Of a stretch of 64,000 bases of DNA, positions 12,000 through 24,052 are shown piece by piece. This stretch comes from Malania oleifera (lineage: Eukaryota; Streptophyta; Magnoliopsida; Santalales; Ximeniaceae). The DNA is taken from positions 27,953,032 to 28,017,031 of the forward strand of contig NC_080420.1 in NCBI RefSeq assembly GCF_029873635.1, written 5' to 3'. The notes beneath the pieces are model-generated. The model saw only the letters and a program-made list of their open reading frames with translations, did not search any database and had not been told where the DNA came from. Positions within the stretch are counted from its first letter, which is position 1, and every line of letters starts with the position of its first letter. The translations under genes and the position numbers were made by a program.

Positions 12000-14239
12000 T
12001 GTATTCCCAAGAGGGGGGGGGGTGAATTGGAATTTTAAACTTTTTTCCTAAGTTAAACTAGATTTCAGCTGAGTATTACAACCTAGGGTCTTTCTATCCA
12101 GTTCCAAATACGCTGATGAATATAATATGTGGTAATTTAAATCAAGCACATCATTCACATAATAACATACACGTGCGGTAAAAATAAAGTGCGACAATAT
12201 ACATAAACACACGATATGTTATCGAGGCTCGGCCAACTGTGCCTACATCCCCGCCTCTAGCTCGCAAGCACGGGGATTCCACTAATAGCTCACTTAAGGG
12301 TGGAGCGACACCGATTACAACTAGGTCAATTAGCATAGGGCTGACCTCAACCTTAACCAGGTCAATTAGTGGGGCTAACCTCAACCTACACGCCTTAACA
12401 GGATGGCGCACCTAACTTTCCTAATCGGGTCTAAGCCAATCTAGAACTATTTTAGGGCTAGTCTCCCTCTTCAGGCCCGTGCTTGGAAATACAACAGATG
12501 TGTATTACAATCAAATGGTACAGTGATTGTGCTTTCGTGTAAAGAAGATATCTACCCAAATACGGGCAATTACATACACCACAAATAATATAATATGTAA
12601 GCTCAATGTGGTCCAATATTTCAACTCTCAAAATGTTTGCAATCAATGTAATGAGTACGTGATAGTGTCAACTAATATAATATTTGTATCGCAAGATATT
12701 CAGGTAAGATGTTCACACGAAGATGCTAGCCAAACAACATATGTGTATATTCCAATGAGCGGGTTTTTTCAATCGTATGATGTTCTAGTAATGTATATGT
12801 TTGGTTTGCAAAAAGATATTCAATCTTTGTATTCAGTAAAGGATATGTGAGTTAATGAATATTGCAACAAAGATTAAATCACATGACCAAATATCTCTTC
12901 AAATATTTTTCAAGATAAAACCACAATAGATATTTGAAAATGTTTGACAAGTTTTTGCAATCCAAAAACAAATACAAACTTCTCAAGATATTGCAATGAA
13001 TATGTAATACTCAGAAGTTTTATATAAGTCTTCTTAGGAGAGACTTATTAACAAAGTCCCCTAAGAACACTTAGGTTTAGCTCCCGTAAAAATCAAATCA
13101 ATCTAATCAGAATGGAGAGCAAACCTTCCTAATCAAGCACTCAATCAACTTACAGAGATTTTGAGTAATAAGGGAAGGTAAGTAAGAGTGGTTGGGGCTT
13201 ATAAATGAGTATTATAGGATTTGGAAATTTCAGAAAATTTCTCCTAATCTAAGTGGCTAAATCTCTTGCTAATTTACACAAATGATCTCATATATATAGA
13301 CATAGGAAGAGATATGACTGTTAGGAACCTATTGGGTATTATTAGGGAAGTTTAATGACATTTCAAATATTTTAACCCTGTTTAAAAAATGTTTAACTAC
13401 GGTAAAAATCAGGGCAACCCGAGAGGTTTGGTCGACCAGAAAGGTTTCAGTCCACCAAATCTCATATGGTTCGGTTGACCAGGGCATTTTTGAACAGAAG
13501 GCTCGGTTGACCAGAAGTGGGCGATTTTCCATTTCTTTGAGGTTCGGTCAACCGGGCCATTTTGAACTGACTGGTTCGGTCGACCAGACCATTGGGATTT
13601 TCCTCGAGGACCCTCGGTTGACCAGGTAGTTGGAGTACAAAAGTGGCTCGGTCAACTTGAAGGTCAAAATGTTGACCCAGGGGGTTTCAGTTGATCGGAG
13701 CTTTTTGAACTACCTGGTTCGGTCGACCAGGGCCTTGGTCAACTGTTGACCCAGGCCTGTTTCAGTCAACCAGGGTAAAATGAACTGCCTTGGTCGGTCG
13801 ATCGAAAGTTCACAATGTGTGCATTTCGGTTCATTTTCTATACACATTCACTCTATTCAAGTTCCTAATACATGCAAGTACAAAGGTGAGTGTCCTAAGG
13901 TCACTTTTGTCCAATTTAAAGACATCGAAAAAGTCTGGTGTCGGTCGACCTGAAGGGTAAACCCTAAGGTCATTTTCATTATGGTTGGTTTGAGCTTACA
14001 TATTATTATGCATGTGATGTTTGTGATCTTATTACAAACCAAAGACCTATTTACTATTACAGACCCTTTGCAAATGAATTAAATATAATACAATCGATAA
14101 ATGGGTCTTCAGTTTTAATTCCTCTTTGTGCACATCTCAATCTTTGACAATTTTAGTTCTTACACAAAACCTTAAACACTCATTGGATACAATGAGTATT
14201 TGTCATAATCAAAACCAAGCATGACCAATAAGGTCAACA
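12000..14239 (-). mobile_element. Sirevirus-like copia solo LTR
   Basis: Read on the minus strand it begins TGTTGACCTTATTGGTC (ending at 14239) and ends ...CCTCTTGGGAATACA (at 12000), so it has TG...CA ends. It shares many blocks with the LTR at 48809-50791, including gatatgttatcgag at 12211 and 49011. No internal coding region adjoins either end. Flanks AAAGG and TTAAG do not match, so I cannot show a target duplication and the left edge is approximate. It contains several GGTCGACC-type motifs between 13430 and 13950. Confidence 0.75.
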
Positions 14240-14669
14240 TTAAGGAGAAGCTCGTGACTCTTACTCCCAGCCAAACTAGGTATAGTAAGAATAAAGTTAG
14301 GGTTGACATCATAAACCTTGAATATATTGTTAACATGACATATTAAACAAAAAACATCTATTGGGGCAAGATCGTATAGAGAACTATTATATAAGTTCGA
14401 CCTTGGTTTAGATAGGCTGACAAGTCATGTAAAATGTCTATAAAACTCTATATAACAAATTATATGTGTCCTATGAGCATAACAAGCATGTAATTGACTA
14501 GAATATCATAAGTTGTCTTGTACATGAGTATGTACATAAGAGATTTGGAGCTTTATTTTTTTTTTTTTTTTTATGTTTTGTTGCATTCTTAGGAATTTGT
14601 TAGAGGGTCACTATGGAAAGATTATCCATTTAATTTAATTTTGTATGTCACCTTCTATAGCATATATTA
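14240..14669. other. Short unassigned segment with poly-T
   Basis: AT-rich sequence between two LTRs. A T run at 14553-14572 is followed by atgttttgttgcattctt; a similar TTGCATTCTT follows the T run at 28999-29026, so both may come from the same unrecognized repeat. No gene is visible. Confidence 0.35.
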
Positions 14670-15200
14670 TGTAATGCCTCGACCCACCACGTGGGGCCCG
14701 GGGTGCTACTTTAGTAATATCTGTATTTTTGATACCATAATCTTCATATAAAAGTAGCGAAAATAATTTAAACATTCTCAAATACATTACTAGAGTTCTA
14801 AACTACTATCATACATAGAGATCTCCAAATACCCATATTACAAACCAGAAAATGAAAAGAAAACTATCTCAGTCCATACAAACCTTTTACTACTACTAGT
14901 ACTAGATAATTAAGCTCAGCACCTTTAGCTTGCTAAGCATGATCCCTGGCACTTCCCGAAAAGTCAAATGATCATTGGGATGAGACACCTCTTAGTAAGA
15001 CGGATTAAGTTAATATCAGGGTGTGGCCAACATGAGTTTTAGTAGCATTAGAAAATATTCATTTCTCCATTTAATCATAAATAGCATTTGTAGAATTGTA
15101 CTCATACCTATATAGTTATGTAATGACCCAAAAAATATTTAGGTGTAGTGATCCTAAGAAAAATAAAATAAATAAATAAATAATAAAAATGATAATAAAA

Positions 15201-15256
15201 ATAATTAATTAATTAATATTATATATAATAAAAATAACAATTAATTAATTAATTAA

Positions 15257-15294
<38 letters not shown>
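15201..15294. repeat. (TTAA)n and (AT)n simple repeats
   Basis: Runs of TTAA and TA units, partly interrupted, near the start of the nested LTR. Confidence 0.9.
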
Positions 15295-15298
<4 letters not shown>

Positions 15299-16139
15299 TG
15301 ATAGCCTGAAGCTTAAAGAAGCTTCAAGAAATCAATTCCTACAGAGAAGCAGAATGCCCCCGCTGGTCTCTCACGTTCTCATCTCCGTCTCTCTTCGTTC
15401 TCTCTCCCACTCTCCTTAATTTCTCGGTTGATATTCGTACGATCAAAAATCAGAAAACACTGCTGGACTCCTTTCTCTGCCACCAACTTTTCTACCGAAG
15501 CAGATTTGTCGTAGGAGCGACGTAGGCATATCCCTTGGGGTAGGGTAAATTCTCACTCTTACCTCAATTTTTCTTAAATCCTAAGCCTAATTGACGATCG
15601 GGTACCACAACGAGAATTTAAGGATGATTCTCTACAAGTCTAGCGGAGCGGATTTCTCGTGAGGTTATCGTAAGCATAACCCCAAAATTAGGATAAGGGG
15701 GTTATTTAGGAATTAATTGTTATTTAATTATTGTAAATTTGGAAATGTTAAAGTATTGGGCATTCTGGGATTGACCTAGGGTTATGGAATTCAGGGCTCG
15801 GGTGAGCACCGCGGGAATAATTTCGGGATCCTTGCAGGTGTAGTTCAGGAAACCAGGTAAGGGGAATAAATTGTAACAGTTATTTTGGAGAATGCTGAAT
15901 GAATTATTTTGTGAAAATGGAATATGATGAGTTACTTGAAAAATTTGTATATTAAAAGTATTAGACAAAAGTTGTGTGGTATATGATGTATATTAAAAAT
16001 GTGAAATATAATGATGGGTAATTTCTAAGAAAATAATGAACTGAGAATTATTGATATGTTAGTGGAAAATGATGAAATGTGGTGTTTATATGTGAATAGA
16101 AATCATTTTTATGAAAATGAGAATGTGTAAATTATTGAT

Positions 16140-16540
16140 ATGGGTATTTTGAGATATATTGAAACATGTGAATTATGATATATGTTAGTATGTGAATGAA
16201 ATGAGCATTGATATGAGAACATGGAAATGTGAATACAGAGTGGTGAATATGAAATTACGAAAAGAGAAATGGGAATATTGCAATGTGAAAATTCTACAAT
16301 ATAAATATTGAAATGTGGGAATTGAAATATGAACATTGAAATATGAATATTGAAATGAGTATACTGAAATGTGAATATAAAAAAATGAGAATATTGCAAC
16401 GTGAATAATGCAATATGGAAATTGAAATGTGATGATTGAAATGAGAATACTGATTGTGAATATTGGGGAAATGTGAACATTGCAAAGTGTGAAAGCTGCA
16501 ATGAGATCATTGAAATATGATTGATGAAATGTCAAAACTG
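16140..16540. repeat. Degenerate short-period repeat (GAAATGTGAATATT type)
   Basis: Variants of gaaatgtgaatattg and gaaatatgaacattg recur about every 10-20 bases. The same kind of sequence lies at 56400-56690 and 62880-63330, always at the same place in this LTR group. It creates overlapping antisense frames rich in His, Phe and Ser that are not genes. Confidence 0.85.
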
Positions 16541-17005
16541 TATAATGATTGTGGGTATGTGGTAATGATAACCTTGATGGATGAATATGGAAACCCTAAT
16601 GATGGGTTGTGATATTGAGAACGGTACTGTTGCTAGTGGTGATAGTGCAACCACACGGTCTCATGGAGAGTGTGGTATGGGCAGTTGACTGAACTATTTA
16701 GTAGAGTTGTTGTGCCCCCTGAGTCCGGATCAAGGCTATAGGCCGACCAGTCGTACTACTGATGCATGGATGAATTTCCATTTTGATTTAACCAGGTAAG
16801 CCAATCGGCTGGAACCACCTACATTTCCACTACAGTGTGGGTGCACCTGACCAAAAGACTCACTAGCAATGGTACCGTGCTCACAATACAACCGGTCCTC
16901 AAGGTTCCTAAACCATATCATGCAATTTAAGTAATAAACACTATAACCTAGTTTCATTTCATAAGACATTCAAAAAAATTCAGTATTTTCACAAACTCAT
17001 TCATT

Positions 17006-17145
17006 CCTCGGTATAAAATCGGTATATCATAATTTCTCGGTATTAAACCGACATATCAAAACCCTCGGTATTAAATCAGCATATCAAAACCCTCGGTATT
17101 AAATTGGCATATCAAACCCTCGGTATTAAATCGACATATCATTTT
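17006..17145. repeat. About 28-bp tandem repeat, five copies
   Basis: Five copies of a unit like cctcggtattaaatcg followed by a CATATCA block, starting near 17006, 17034, 17063, 17092 and 17118. It lies inside the minus-strand gypsy LTR. Confidence 0.9.
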
Positions 17146-17671
17146 CCACATTTCCTAAAAATAGTTCAAAACCATAGATTTCAACATTTCAATAAGAAAC
17201 CAACAATTTTCATTTAAGCCAAAACATCAATCTCATGTCACACTTATTTGGGTAATATACCATAATATAACAAATAGTACGGAAAAGTACAATTTACTGA
17301 AAATAAGGATATAATCATCTCTAGGTTTTAGTATATCTCAAGTATATGATTTTTAAGAAAATAGAGATGATTACCCTACTCCCGTTGACTTTTCCCTAAA
17401 TACGTAACCATCAAAATCGGCATTTTCATAGACCCGATTCACCCGAAAGTCACACATAGTATTCCTATAACAAAATACTTCAGTTTAATCGGTTCTGATT
17501 CAATAAAAATCTTACATAACTTAATCCCCTCACTTGTTTGCTGGAAAAATCTGCCTAAAACCCTTGAAGAACCGAAACCCTAACTTCCAAACCTGCTGCC
17601 CGAAAGTGAACTGGCAAGCCGAGAGAGGAGGGAGAGATAATCGGAGTGCGAGGATGGGCTTCGAGTGATCT

Positions 17672-17672
<1 letters not shown>

Positions 17673-17755
<83 letters not shown>
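17673..17755. repeat. (GA)n microsatellite
   Basis: About 40 uninterrupted AG units. On the minus strand this is the CT tract of the LTR leader, next to its TATA box. Confidence 0.97.
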
Positions 17756-17758
<3 letters not shown>

Positions 17759-18014
17759 GAGAGTTATAAAAAAATGTATTACTTAGCCCTTAAGTAACTC
17801 GGTCCATAGGAAAATCGTTGACAGTTTAGCCATCTACCAAACCAAAAGTGCTCTCAGTAGTTTACCTGCAGGAAAACCATCGACGGTTTTTTCTGGGCTC
17901 CCTAAAACCGTCGACAGTTTGGTCCTACTCCAAATCAACTTCCCTCTTTTCTTTTCTTTTCTCTTCTTTTTTATTTATTTCTTATATTTTCTTGGTTTGA
18001 GTTACTACATATTA

Positions 18015-20240
18015 GGTGTATTGATTTGTTCAAGTTATTAAAAGAATCTTTACGTCAATAATTAGAGGAGAGTTGGAAGTTTTGAAGTTGACAATAAGCA
18101 CACATATATTGGTTTAAAAGTCGTATCCTAGTTATCTATATAAATTAAAATTTCTAAGAGGATAGTCCAACTTCAAATAAATAAAGTTTGGCATGTTTAA
18201 AGTTCTTATTATATAAAGAACTTTAAAATAACTTCTTATTTTTGGTAGTTTTTATTATAAGTATTACTATTCTTATGTAATGAGAAACTCATAATTATGG
18301 TTTAATTTAGCAACCTTGTAATTTAATGAATAGTAACTATTAGATGTTGTGAAAATTTATAACGTTACATTTGGGAGAATGAAATTCGGACCTTGGATTT
18401 GGATTCGGAAATATTTGGACAAATTTCAATACAATTATATATTATATTTTATTCAAATTCAATACAAATCCAAAAATTATTTTTAATAATATTTTTTTTC
18501 CAAAAATTCAAATATTGAATATATAATATTGCATAAATATATAAATATATTTAATAAATTAAATATTTAATTTATACATGTTAAATTTATTATTTTAACC
18601 TACATAAAGCCAAAAGAGGCCTCATGAACAAAAAGATGTAGACCTCCTTAAGGCTTCAAAAAGCTCATCTATGTACCTCCTTGAGGTTTCATAAAAAGGG
18701 TCTCCCTTGAGATTTTATAAGATTCTGCATCACGTGACATTTAATTTTTGGGGTATGTCCTCTTTTAATAATTTATATAATATGTTTCAGATAAATATAT
18801 TTATCAAATTATAAGAACAATAATTTATATATTTAATAACTTATTATGATTAAATTTTTACAAATTAAAATAATTTTTTGCTTAATTTTAATTTCTTATA
18901 ATTTTCATTTATTTATTTATACTAGAGAGTGAAATTAATATGTCTAGATTTATTCAAAATTGATTACTTATTATAAATGTGAATAGCTAGAGACTACACT
19001 ACAACTACAATTTTTTAATCAATTTGTAACTTTAAACTATGACCCTAAGGTCATATTCACTCTCACTCCTTGTTTGGTATGCTATTTGGCTTATAAATTA
19101 AACTCTTTCTTTCAATATAAATAGTGATGGTCGGATTTGAATTAGGTCATAAATGGGATATAAAAGGATTCTCGTTGAGAAATATATGATATATTTTTTA
19201 ATTTTTTTTCTTTAATATTTCACTACAAATGAGTTAATTTTTTTTTTCTTAAAAAAAAACAAAGCTCATTACTCATTTATTATTTTCTCATTAATATCTT
19301 AACAAATGTGTGCTAAAAACTTAAAATTTTAAAACGACGCCTATTTATTATTTTTCACTTTAATGCTTAAACAGTGTGACTTGAAATTTTTTTAAAAAAC
19401 CGACACCTATAACCTACTAATCATTATTCCTTCTTATATTTAAAAAAATATGGTTATACATATAATTTGTACCTTATCTTTATTCTTTTAACACACACAT
19501 AATATTATACATGCATCAAATAATCTGATTTACTTATATATAGAATCTAATATTTTTTTTAATTACAAATTAAAAAATTATCCAACAAGGTCGAGTACCG
19601 AATCTAACTAATTAAGCAGTTAATCAATTAAGTTAGGTTAATTTGACCCGTTTAAAAACATATTATCCATCTTAAACATAAACATGAATTAAATAGACAA
19701 GTAATTACAAGTATCCATTCATCATTCATCATTGAACCATTTTGCGGCTAGCTCTTTATTTTATTTTATTTTATTTTATTTTATTTGATAACGTTGGAAC
19801 TCCAGCCAACGACAAGTCTTTGGACTCCACCACCAAACCCTTGAAACAACGTTCTCCTCCGCCACTGTTCAGGTAAAATTTCAAATGTGGACATGCTTTC
19901 ATTCGTCGATTAGACGTTCATCAAATTCCAGACCCAGGACCCATCATAGTTTACCACGACAAGGATTGCTCCGCATCAAGCTCTTTAACATGACTGTAAT
20001 AGTCAATTGGATGCATATATTGTACTGGGATGCACAAAAAGACTCTCTATCTCTCTCGTGTGAATGGGTGACTATACATATCACATGAGATTGAAAGAGC
20101 ATATTCCCTAACCACACTTTCATCAAATCCAAAACCCATCCAAAGTATTTGTACACTAGTCTAGTGTACTGCTTGCTAATTGAATCACATCGTTTGGTTT
20201 TTCTTTTCCAGCGCGGAGAGGGAGAGCTAGGCAGTGGACC
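18015..20240. other. AT-rich intergenic stretch upstream of the protease gene
   Basis: No reading frame with recognizable motifs. It contains many A and T tracts and a (TTTTA)n run at 19755-19787. From about 19785 the base composition becomes more balanced, marking the approach to the gene at 20633. Confidence 0.5.
19755..19787. repeat. (TTTTA)n microsatellite
   Basis: Six to seven TTTTA units, about 850 bases upstream of the protease start codon. Confidence 0.95.
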
Positions 20241-20326
20241 ATGATGAGATGGCCTCCACACCCGGACCGGACCAGATCCATGCACGCCCAGCTAAAGTCC
20301 ACAGTCCACGCCTACGGAGACAACTG

Positions 20327-20333
20327 CACGTGG
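20327..20333. promoter_or_regulatory. G-box (CACGTGG) upstream of the protease gene
   Basis: CACGTGG lies about 300 bases before the start codon in a GC-richer block (20220-20440). G-boxes bind bZIP and bHLH factors in plant promoters and often serve ABA, light or stress responses. Function here is inferred from position and motif alone. Confidence 0.45.
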
Positions 20334-20570
20334 CCCACCTCCATTCGTCCCGCTTTGCATGTCTTCGGGCATCATTGGATACTAAACGCCCCCCACACTA
20401 GACTCCCCCCACGCCCATCGAGGCAAAGGCATCTCTGACCGTCATTTTTCAAAAACCCTTCATCGTGCGGTCCCCCGTTCCCCTTTGAATCTGTGATTTA
20501 TACACACACATATCATACCGTACGTAGTCCTTACCTCACCTCCACCGTATACTATACTCTATACTGCATA

Positions 20571-20615
20571 CTATATCTATACAGTACGCCTCTCCCTCTG
20601 TCTCTCTCTCGCTCT
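20571..20615 (+). promoter_or_regulatory. Core promoter of the protease gene: TATA-like box and Y patch
   Basis: CTATATCTATA at 20571-20581 is followed by a pyrimidine-rich stretch (20587-20615, CCTCTCCCTCTGTCTC...) and then the start codon at 20633. A TATA element with a nearby pyrimidine patch is the common plant core promoter layout. It implies a 5' leader of only some 20-40 bases. Several other TATA-like words sit just upstream (20549-20575), so the exact box is uncertain. Confidence 0.5.
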
Positions 20616-20632
20616 CTTTAAAGCCACAGAAA

Positions 20633-22057
20633 ATGTCCAGCCTCTTTTCTTTTCCCCCATCAACAATGGTGGCATTGTCCTCTCTCCTCCCTCTCCTCCT
20701 CCTATTCTTCACTTCTGCAGATCTCTGCTCCACCCAGCCCGTCAGAGGAAACGCTACCGGCGCCGGCGCCGGCCAGACGACTGCCGAGTACTTGAGGCTC
20801 CCATTGCTCCACAAAATCCGACACACCACCCCATCCGAAGCTCTCTCCCTCGACGCCCACCGTCTTTCCGTCCTCTTCTCGGTGCTCCACCCCCACCGGG
20901 CTTTCAAATCCCCGATTGTCTCCGGCGCCTCCGCCGGCTCCGGCCAGTACTTCGTCGAGCTCAAGCTCGGAACCCCGCCTCAGAGCCTCCTCCTAGTAGC
21001 CGACACCGGCAGCGATCTCATCTGGGTCAAGTGCTCCGCCTGCCGCAATTGCTCCGCCCACCAACCCGGATCCGCCTTCTTGGCCCGCCATTCGACCACA
21101 TTCTCCCCCAGTCACTGCTACGACTCGGAGTGTCGACTCGTTCCCCACCCGAAACGCGGCCGTTGCAGCCACACCCGCCTCCACAGCCCCTGCCGCTTCG
21201 AGTACTCCTACGTCGATAGGTCCCGCACCGCCGGGTTCTTTTCCAAAGAAACGACGACGTTGAACACTAGCTCCGGCAAAGAAGCTCATCTGAACAAGCT
21301 CGCTTTCGGGTGCGCGTTTCAGATTTCGGGTCCCAGCGTTACGGGTTCGAGCTTCAACGGAGCACATGGAGTGATGGGTTTGGGTCGAGGCCCCATTTCG
21401 TTTGCTTCCCAGCTGGGTCATCGGTTCGGGAACAAGTTCTCCTACTGTCTCATGGATTACACCCTCTCTCCACCGCCCACTAGCTACCTCTTGATCGGTG
21501 GGTCCCAACGGCCCATCACCGTTGGATCAAGAACGACCTTCACGCCTTTACTGATCAATCCTGTGTCTCCCACATTCTACTATATCGGCGTCGTGGGGGT
21601 TTTCGTCGACGGCTTGAAATTACGAATAAACCCTTCGGTTTGGGGCTTCGACGACCTAGGCAACGGCGGGACCATCGTGGATTCGGGTACGACCCTGACC
21701 TTTTTACCCGCCCCGGCCTACCGGCGGATCTTGGCGGCATTTAAACGGCGTGTGAAGTTACCCAGTCCCGGCGCGCCAACTCAGGGCTTCAATTTATGCG
21801 TGAACGTGTCGGGCATTGTGAAACCGAGTCTGCCCCGGCTGAGTTTCGAACTCGCCGGCAAGTCGATGTTCTCTCCTCCGGCGAGGAACTATTTCATCGA
21901 CACGGAACAAGGCGTGAAGTGTCTGGCGATTCAGCCGGTGAGCTCGCCGTCGGGGATGTCGGTGATAGGGAATCTGATGCAACAGGGTTTCCTGTTTGAG
22001 TTCGATACAGATCGGTTGCGACTCGGTTTTTCGCGGCGGGGGTGTGGTCGCCCGTGA
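20633..22057 (+). CDS. Plant aspartic protease, nepenthesin-like (A1 family), intronless
   Basis: A secreted or vacuolar pepsin-type endopeptidase of 474 residues. Both catalytic motifs are intact: DTGSDLIW (Asp124) and DSGTTLTF (Asp350). Residues 12-30 form a hydrophobic signal peptide and about 31-98 a propeptide; the mature part starts near GSGQYFVELKLGTPP. The Cys-rich insert after the first motif (Cys134, 137, 140, 162, 167, 178, 187) is the nepenthesin-type signature. The C-terminus keeps SVIGNLMQQGFLFEFD and ends in a CG-rich tail. Length fits the family. Met12 (20666) has the better start context and a cleaner signal peptide, so the true start may be there. The gene is uninterrupted and much richer in G+C than its surroundings. 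The substrate is unknown, and I do not assign a specific ortholog. Confidence 0.95.
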   Translation: MSSLFSFPPSTMVALSSLLPLLLLFFTSADLCSTQPVRGNATGAGAGQTTAEYLRLPLLHKIRHTTPSEALSLDAHRLSVLFSVLHPHRAFKSPIVSGASAGSGQYFVELKLGTPPQSLLLVADTGSDLIWVKCSACRNCSAHQPGSAFLARHSTTFSPSHCYDSECRLVPHPKRGRCSHTRLHSPCRFEYSYVDRSRTAGFFSKETTTLNTSSGKEAHLNKLAFGCAFQISGPSVTGSSFNGAHGVMGLGRGPISFASQLGHRFGNKFSYCLMDYTLSPPPTSYLLIGGSQRPITVGSRTTFTPLLINPVSPTFYYIGVVGVFVDGLKLRINPSVWGFDDLGNGGTIVDSGTTLTFLPAPAYRRILAAFKRRVKLPSPGAPTQGFNLCVNVSGIVKPSLPRLSFELAGKSMFSPPARNYFIDTEQGVKCLAIQPVSSPSGMSVIGNLMQQGFLFEFDTDRLRLGFSRRGCGRP

Positions 22058-23485
22058 CCACGACTCATTGAGTTGAGTTTGAACTCACCTTGATTTTTTA
22101 AAATATATAATATTAATATTATAATGCTGGTTACTGGGCACGTACAATTGATTATTTTTTGGACATTTGTTTTTTGTGTGATTTTATATGTTTATTTATG
22201 AATGCTTTTTTTTTTTTTTTGGGTTCTCGACAGTGAAGTGTTGTTTGCGAGGAAGAGGGTGAGATTTGAGAATGAGATATTTTGTTGGTTTTTGCCACTC
22301 TTGTGTTCACGCTTTCACGTGATTATAAAAGATGTCTGTAGTCGTATTCAAACAAAAAAAAAAAAGGAGGATTACAGCAAAACAAAACCAAACAAAAGTA
22401 AAAAAACAAACACAGAAAAAGTGTTTTAAGTTTGGTTTCTTGCAAGTGCAGCTGGAGGTTTTGGTTATTTTGGTTTTTTGAGAAAGGAGGGGAAGGTGTT
22501 ACTTTGAGAATACCTAATAAATATTGATGTCATGCGATAAACTTTTTTTTTTATCTTTTTTGAAAGAATTATGCTATACGATAAGGGCCCATAATGACAT
22601 AGGTCCACATGGTAGGCCCTCAATACTATTGTCCCCGATAAGCGCCTGCCATCTGAGCTCATGTCATCACGGGTCCAGACTACTGAGTATTTTTCTTTTA
22701 GAAATCCATCTTAAAATATGTGTTATTGTCTTTTTAAGACAATTCTTCATCTTATGTCTCCTTTGTCAATCTAGAATTATTCAACTAGTCAACACTTAAT
22801 GGAATTTTTTCAAACTAGGTTTGAAAATAATTACAATAGGATGATATAAAGTAGACTATTTTGTGATACGTTTTGTTAAGTTAAATGAAATCATATTCGT
22901 AAAAAAAAAGACTAAACAACAATATAGTGGAATAATCTCTTCTTTGTAAATGATCCATGAAAGAGAAGACAGAAAAAAAAAAAAGAACTCAATGTTTGCC
23001 ATTAATCTTTTTTTTTTTTTTTTTTAATAATTCTAGACATGGTTAGGTAATCTAATTTGTTGTTAATAGGTTTATAACCAAAATTAATAGAAGGCTAAAG
23101 TTTTAGTTTGCTTAATAGAACAAAGAAAGTACAATTATGCACAAAAAAGGTATTAGCATCTCTGTCATGCATACTTGTTTTATGAACAATACACGTTATG
23201 AATTGTCACAAACTTAACTAAAATAATTTTTAATACAAAATGTTGTCAAAGCACAATTAATGTAATAGAGGCTTACACCATTATATTGCAATAATTAAGT
23301 ATGAATTTTGTTGTCCAACTTATACATTTTTTCCCTACATTTTAACAAGTAGGGTTTTGTGCCTTGTCGGTGACCATTTTGCTCAAATGACCAAAATATC
23401 CCTAATTGTCATTTTATTACAATTTTCCCTCTCCCCTTTTTTAACATCTAGTAAAATCCCAACCTTTGATATTAACTACACCCTC
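22058..23485. other. 3' flank of the protease gene and AT-rich spacer
   Basis: Just after the stop, ATATATAATATTAATATTATAAT (about 22102-22124) could serve as a plant polyadenylation region. The rest is AT-rich, with T runs at 22207-22220 and 23009-23025. No gene or known element is recognizable. Confidence 0.45.
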
Positions 23486-24026
23486 TGTTGTAATATGTGA
23501 CTCATATGTTGAGTGAAACGCATGTACAAAGAGAAAACATGGTAGAAAATAGTGAAACTAGTTTGCAAGAGGAAATCAATGACGGTTTGCTAAAACTGTT
23601 GATGGGTTTGTCCAGGTGCAGAAGAAACAATCAATGGATTTGCTGTGTTACATCGACTGTTTGGTCTCGGTTTTAAATCGTCGATGGTATATCTGAAACC
23701 GTCGACCGTTTTGCTAAGTTACCCAGTGCTAATTTTCATATTTTGAATTGGGAAGTTATATAAGTTGGGTTTTTGGGGGTGGGGGGAACCTCCGAAAGGG
23801 TTATATATACATGTTGTATAATGTAACTCTGAGTCTTTGGATAGAAGATAGTGAAAATTCATTGTTGTTTTCTCCCGTGGATATAGACATTATCGAACCA
23901 CGTAATTCTTTTTGTCATTATTTTATTGCTTTCATAAAATCTACGTGATTGTATTTTCTATATATTTCACTATTGGTTGCTGCATTTTGCGATTCGATAT
24001 TCCACTGTGCATTAATTTGCGCAACA
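23486..24026 (+). mobile_element. Tork-like copia LTR
   Basis: A 541-bp LTR with TGTTG...CAACA ends, followed by a primer site. It matches the LTRs in both arms of the large palindrome (50997-51518 and 53851-54373): each starts TGTTGTRATATGTG and contains an aaacatggt..aaa block. A TATATATA box is at 23802-23809. GTCGA/ATCGA-type motifs lie between 23580 and 23715, upstream of the TATA box. The left flank is CCCTC; the right end of the element is lost, so no target duplication can be tested. Confidence 0.88.
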
Positions 24027-24028
24027 AA

Positions 24029-24042
24029 TTGGTATCAAAGCA
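24029..24042 (+). other. Primer binding site of the copia fragment
   Basis: TTGGTATCAAAGCA directly follows the LTR end, matching the initiator Met tRNA type except at a late position. Confidence 0.8.
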
Positions 24043-24052
24043 TTTGGTTACA

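Larger units (their letters stand above)
15119..16800 (+). mobile_element. Nested gypsy LTR fragment in opposite orientation
   Basis: It starts TGTAATGACCCAAAAAATA at 15119, a typical gypsy LTR start. It continues through TTAA/AT runs, a CT-rich leader (about 15362-15420), GTAGGGTAAATTC, and a region (16580-16750) closely matching 63370-63580. Homology ends near 16800, before any LTR terminus, where the host minus-strand LTR resumes. The exact join is hard to place because both LTRs carry related blocks there. Confidence 0.75.
14670..18009 (-). mobile_element. Ty3/gypsy solo LTR with TATTA target duplication
   Basis: On the plus strand it runs from TGTAATGCCTCGACC to GAGTTACTACA. TATTA flanks it on both sides (14665-14669 and 18010-18014). 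On the minus strand it starts TGTAGTAACTC, like the other gypsy LTRs here. Reading from its start it carries AACCGTCGAC-type motifs (about 17800-17930), a TATA-like TTTTTTATAAC (17766-17776), a long CT run (17673-17755, GA on the plus strand), and the LTR block containing ttactaagaggtgtctcatcc. An oppositely oriented LTR fragment is inserted within it. Confidence 0.9.

Noticed and set aside
16109..16535. Three overlapping antisense frames of 63-133 codons
   Set aside because: They are rich in His, Phe, Ser and Ile because they read the degenerate GAAATGTGAATATT repeats backwards; no domain is visible.
17006..17145. CRISPR-like array
   Set aside because: Units of about 28 bases are directly adjacent with no spacers, and the DNA is plant nuclear; this is a simple tandem repeat.
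20993..21508. 171-codon antisense frame inside the protease gene
   Set aside because: A shadow frame caused by high third-position GC of the real gene on the plus strand.
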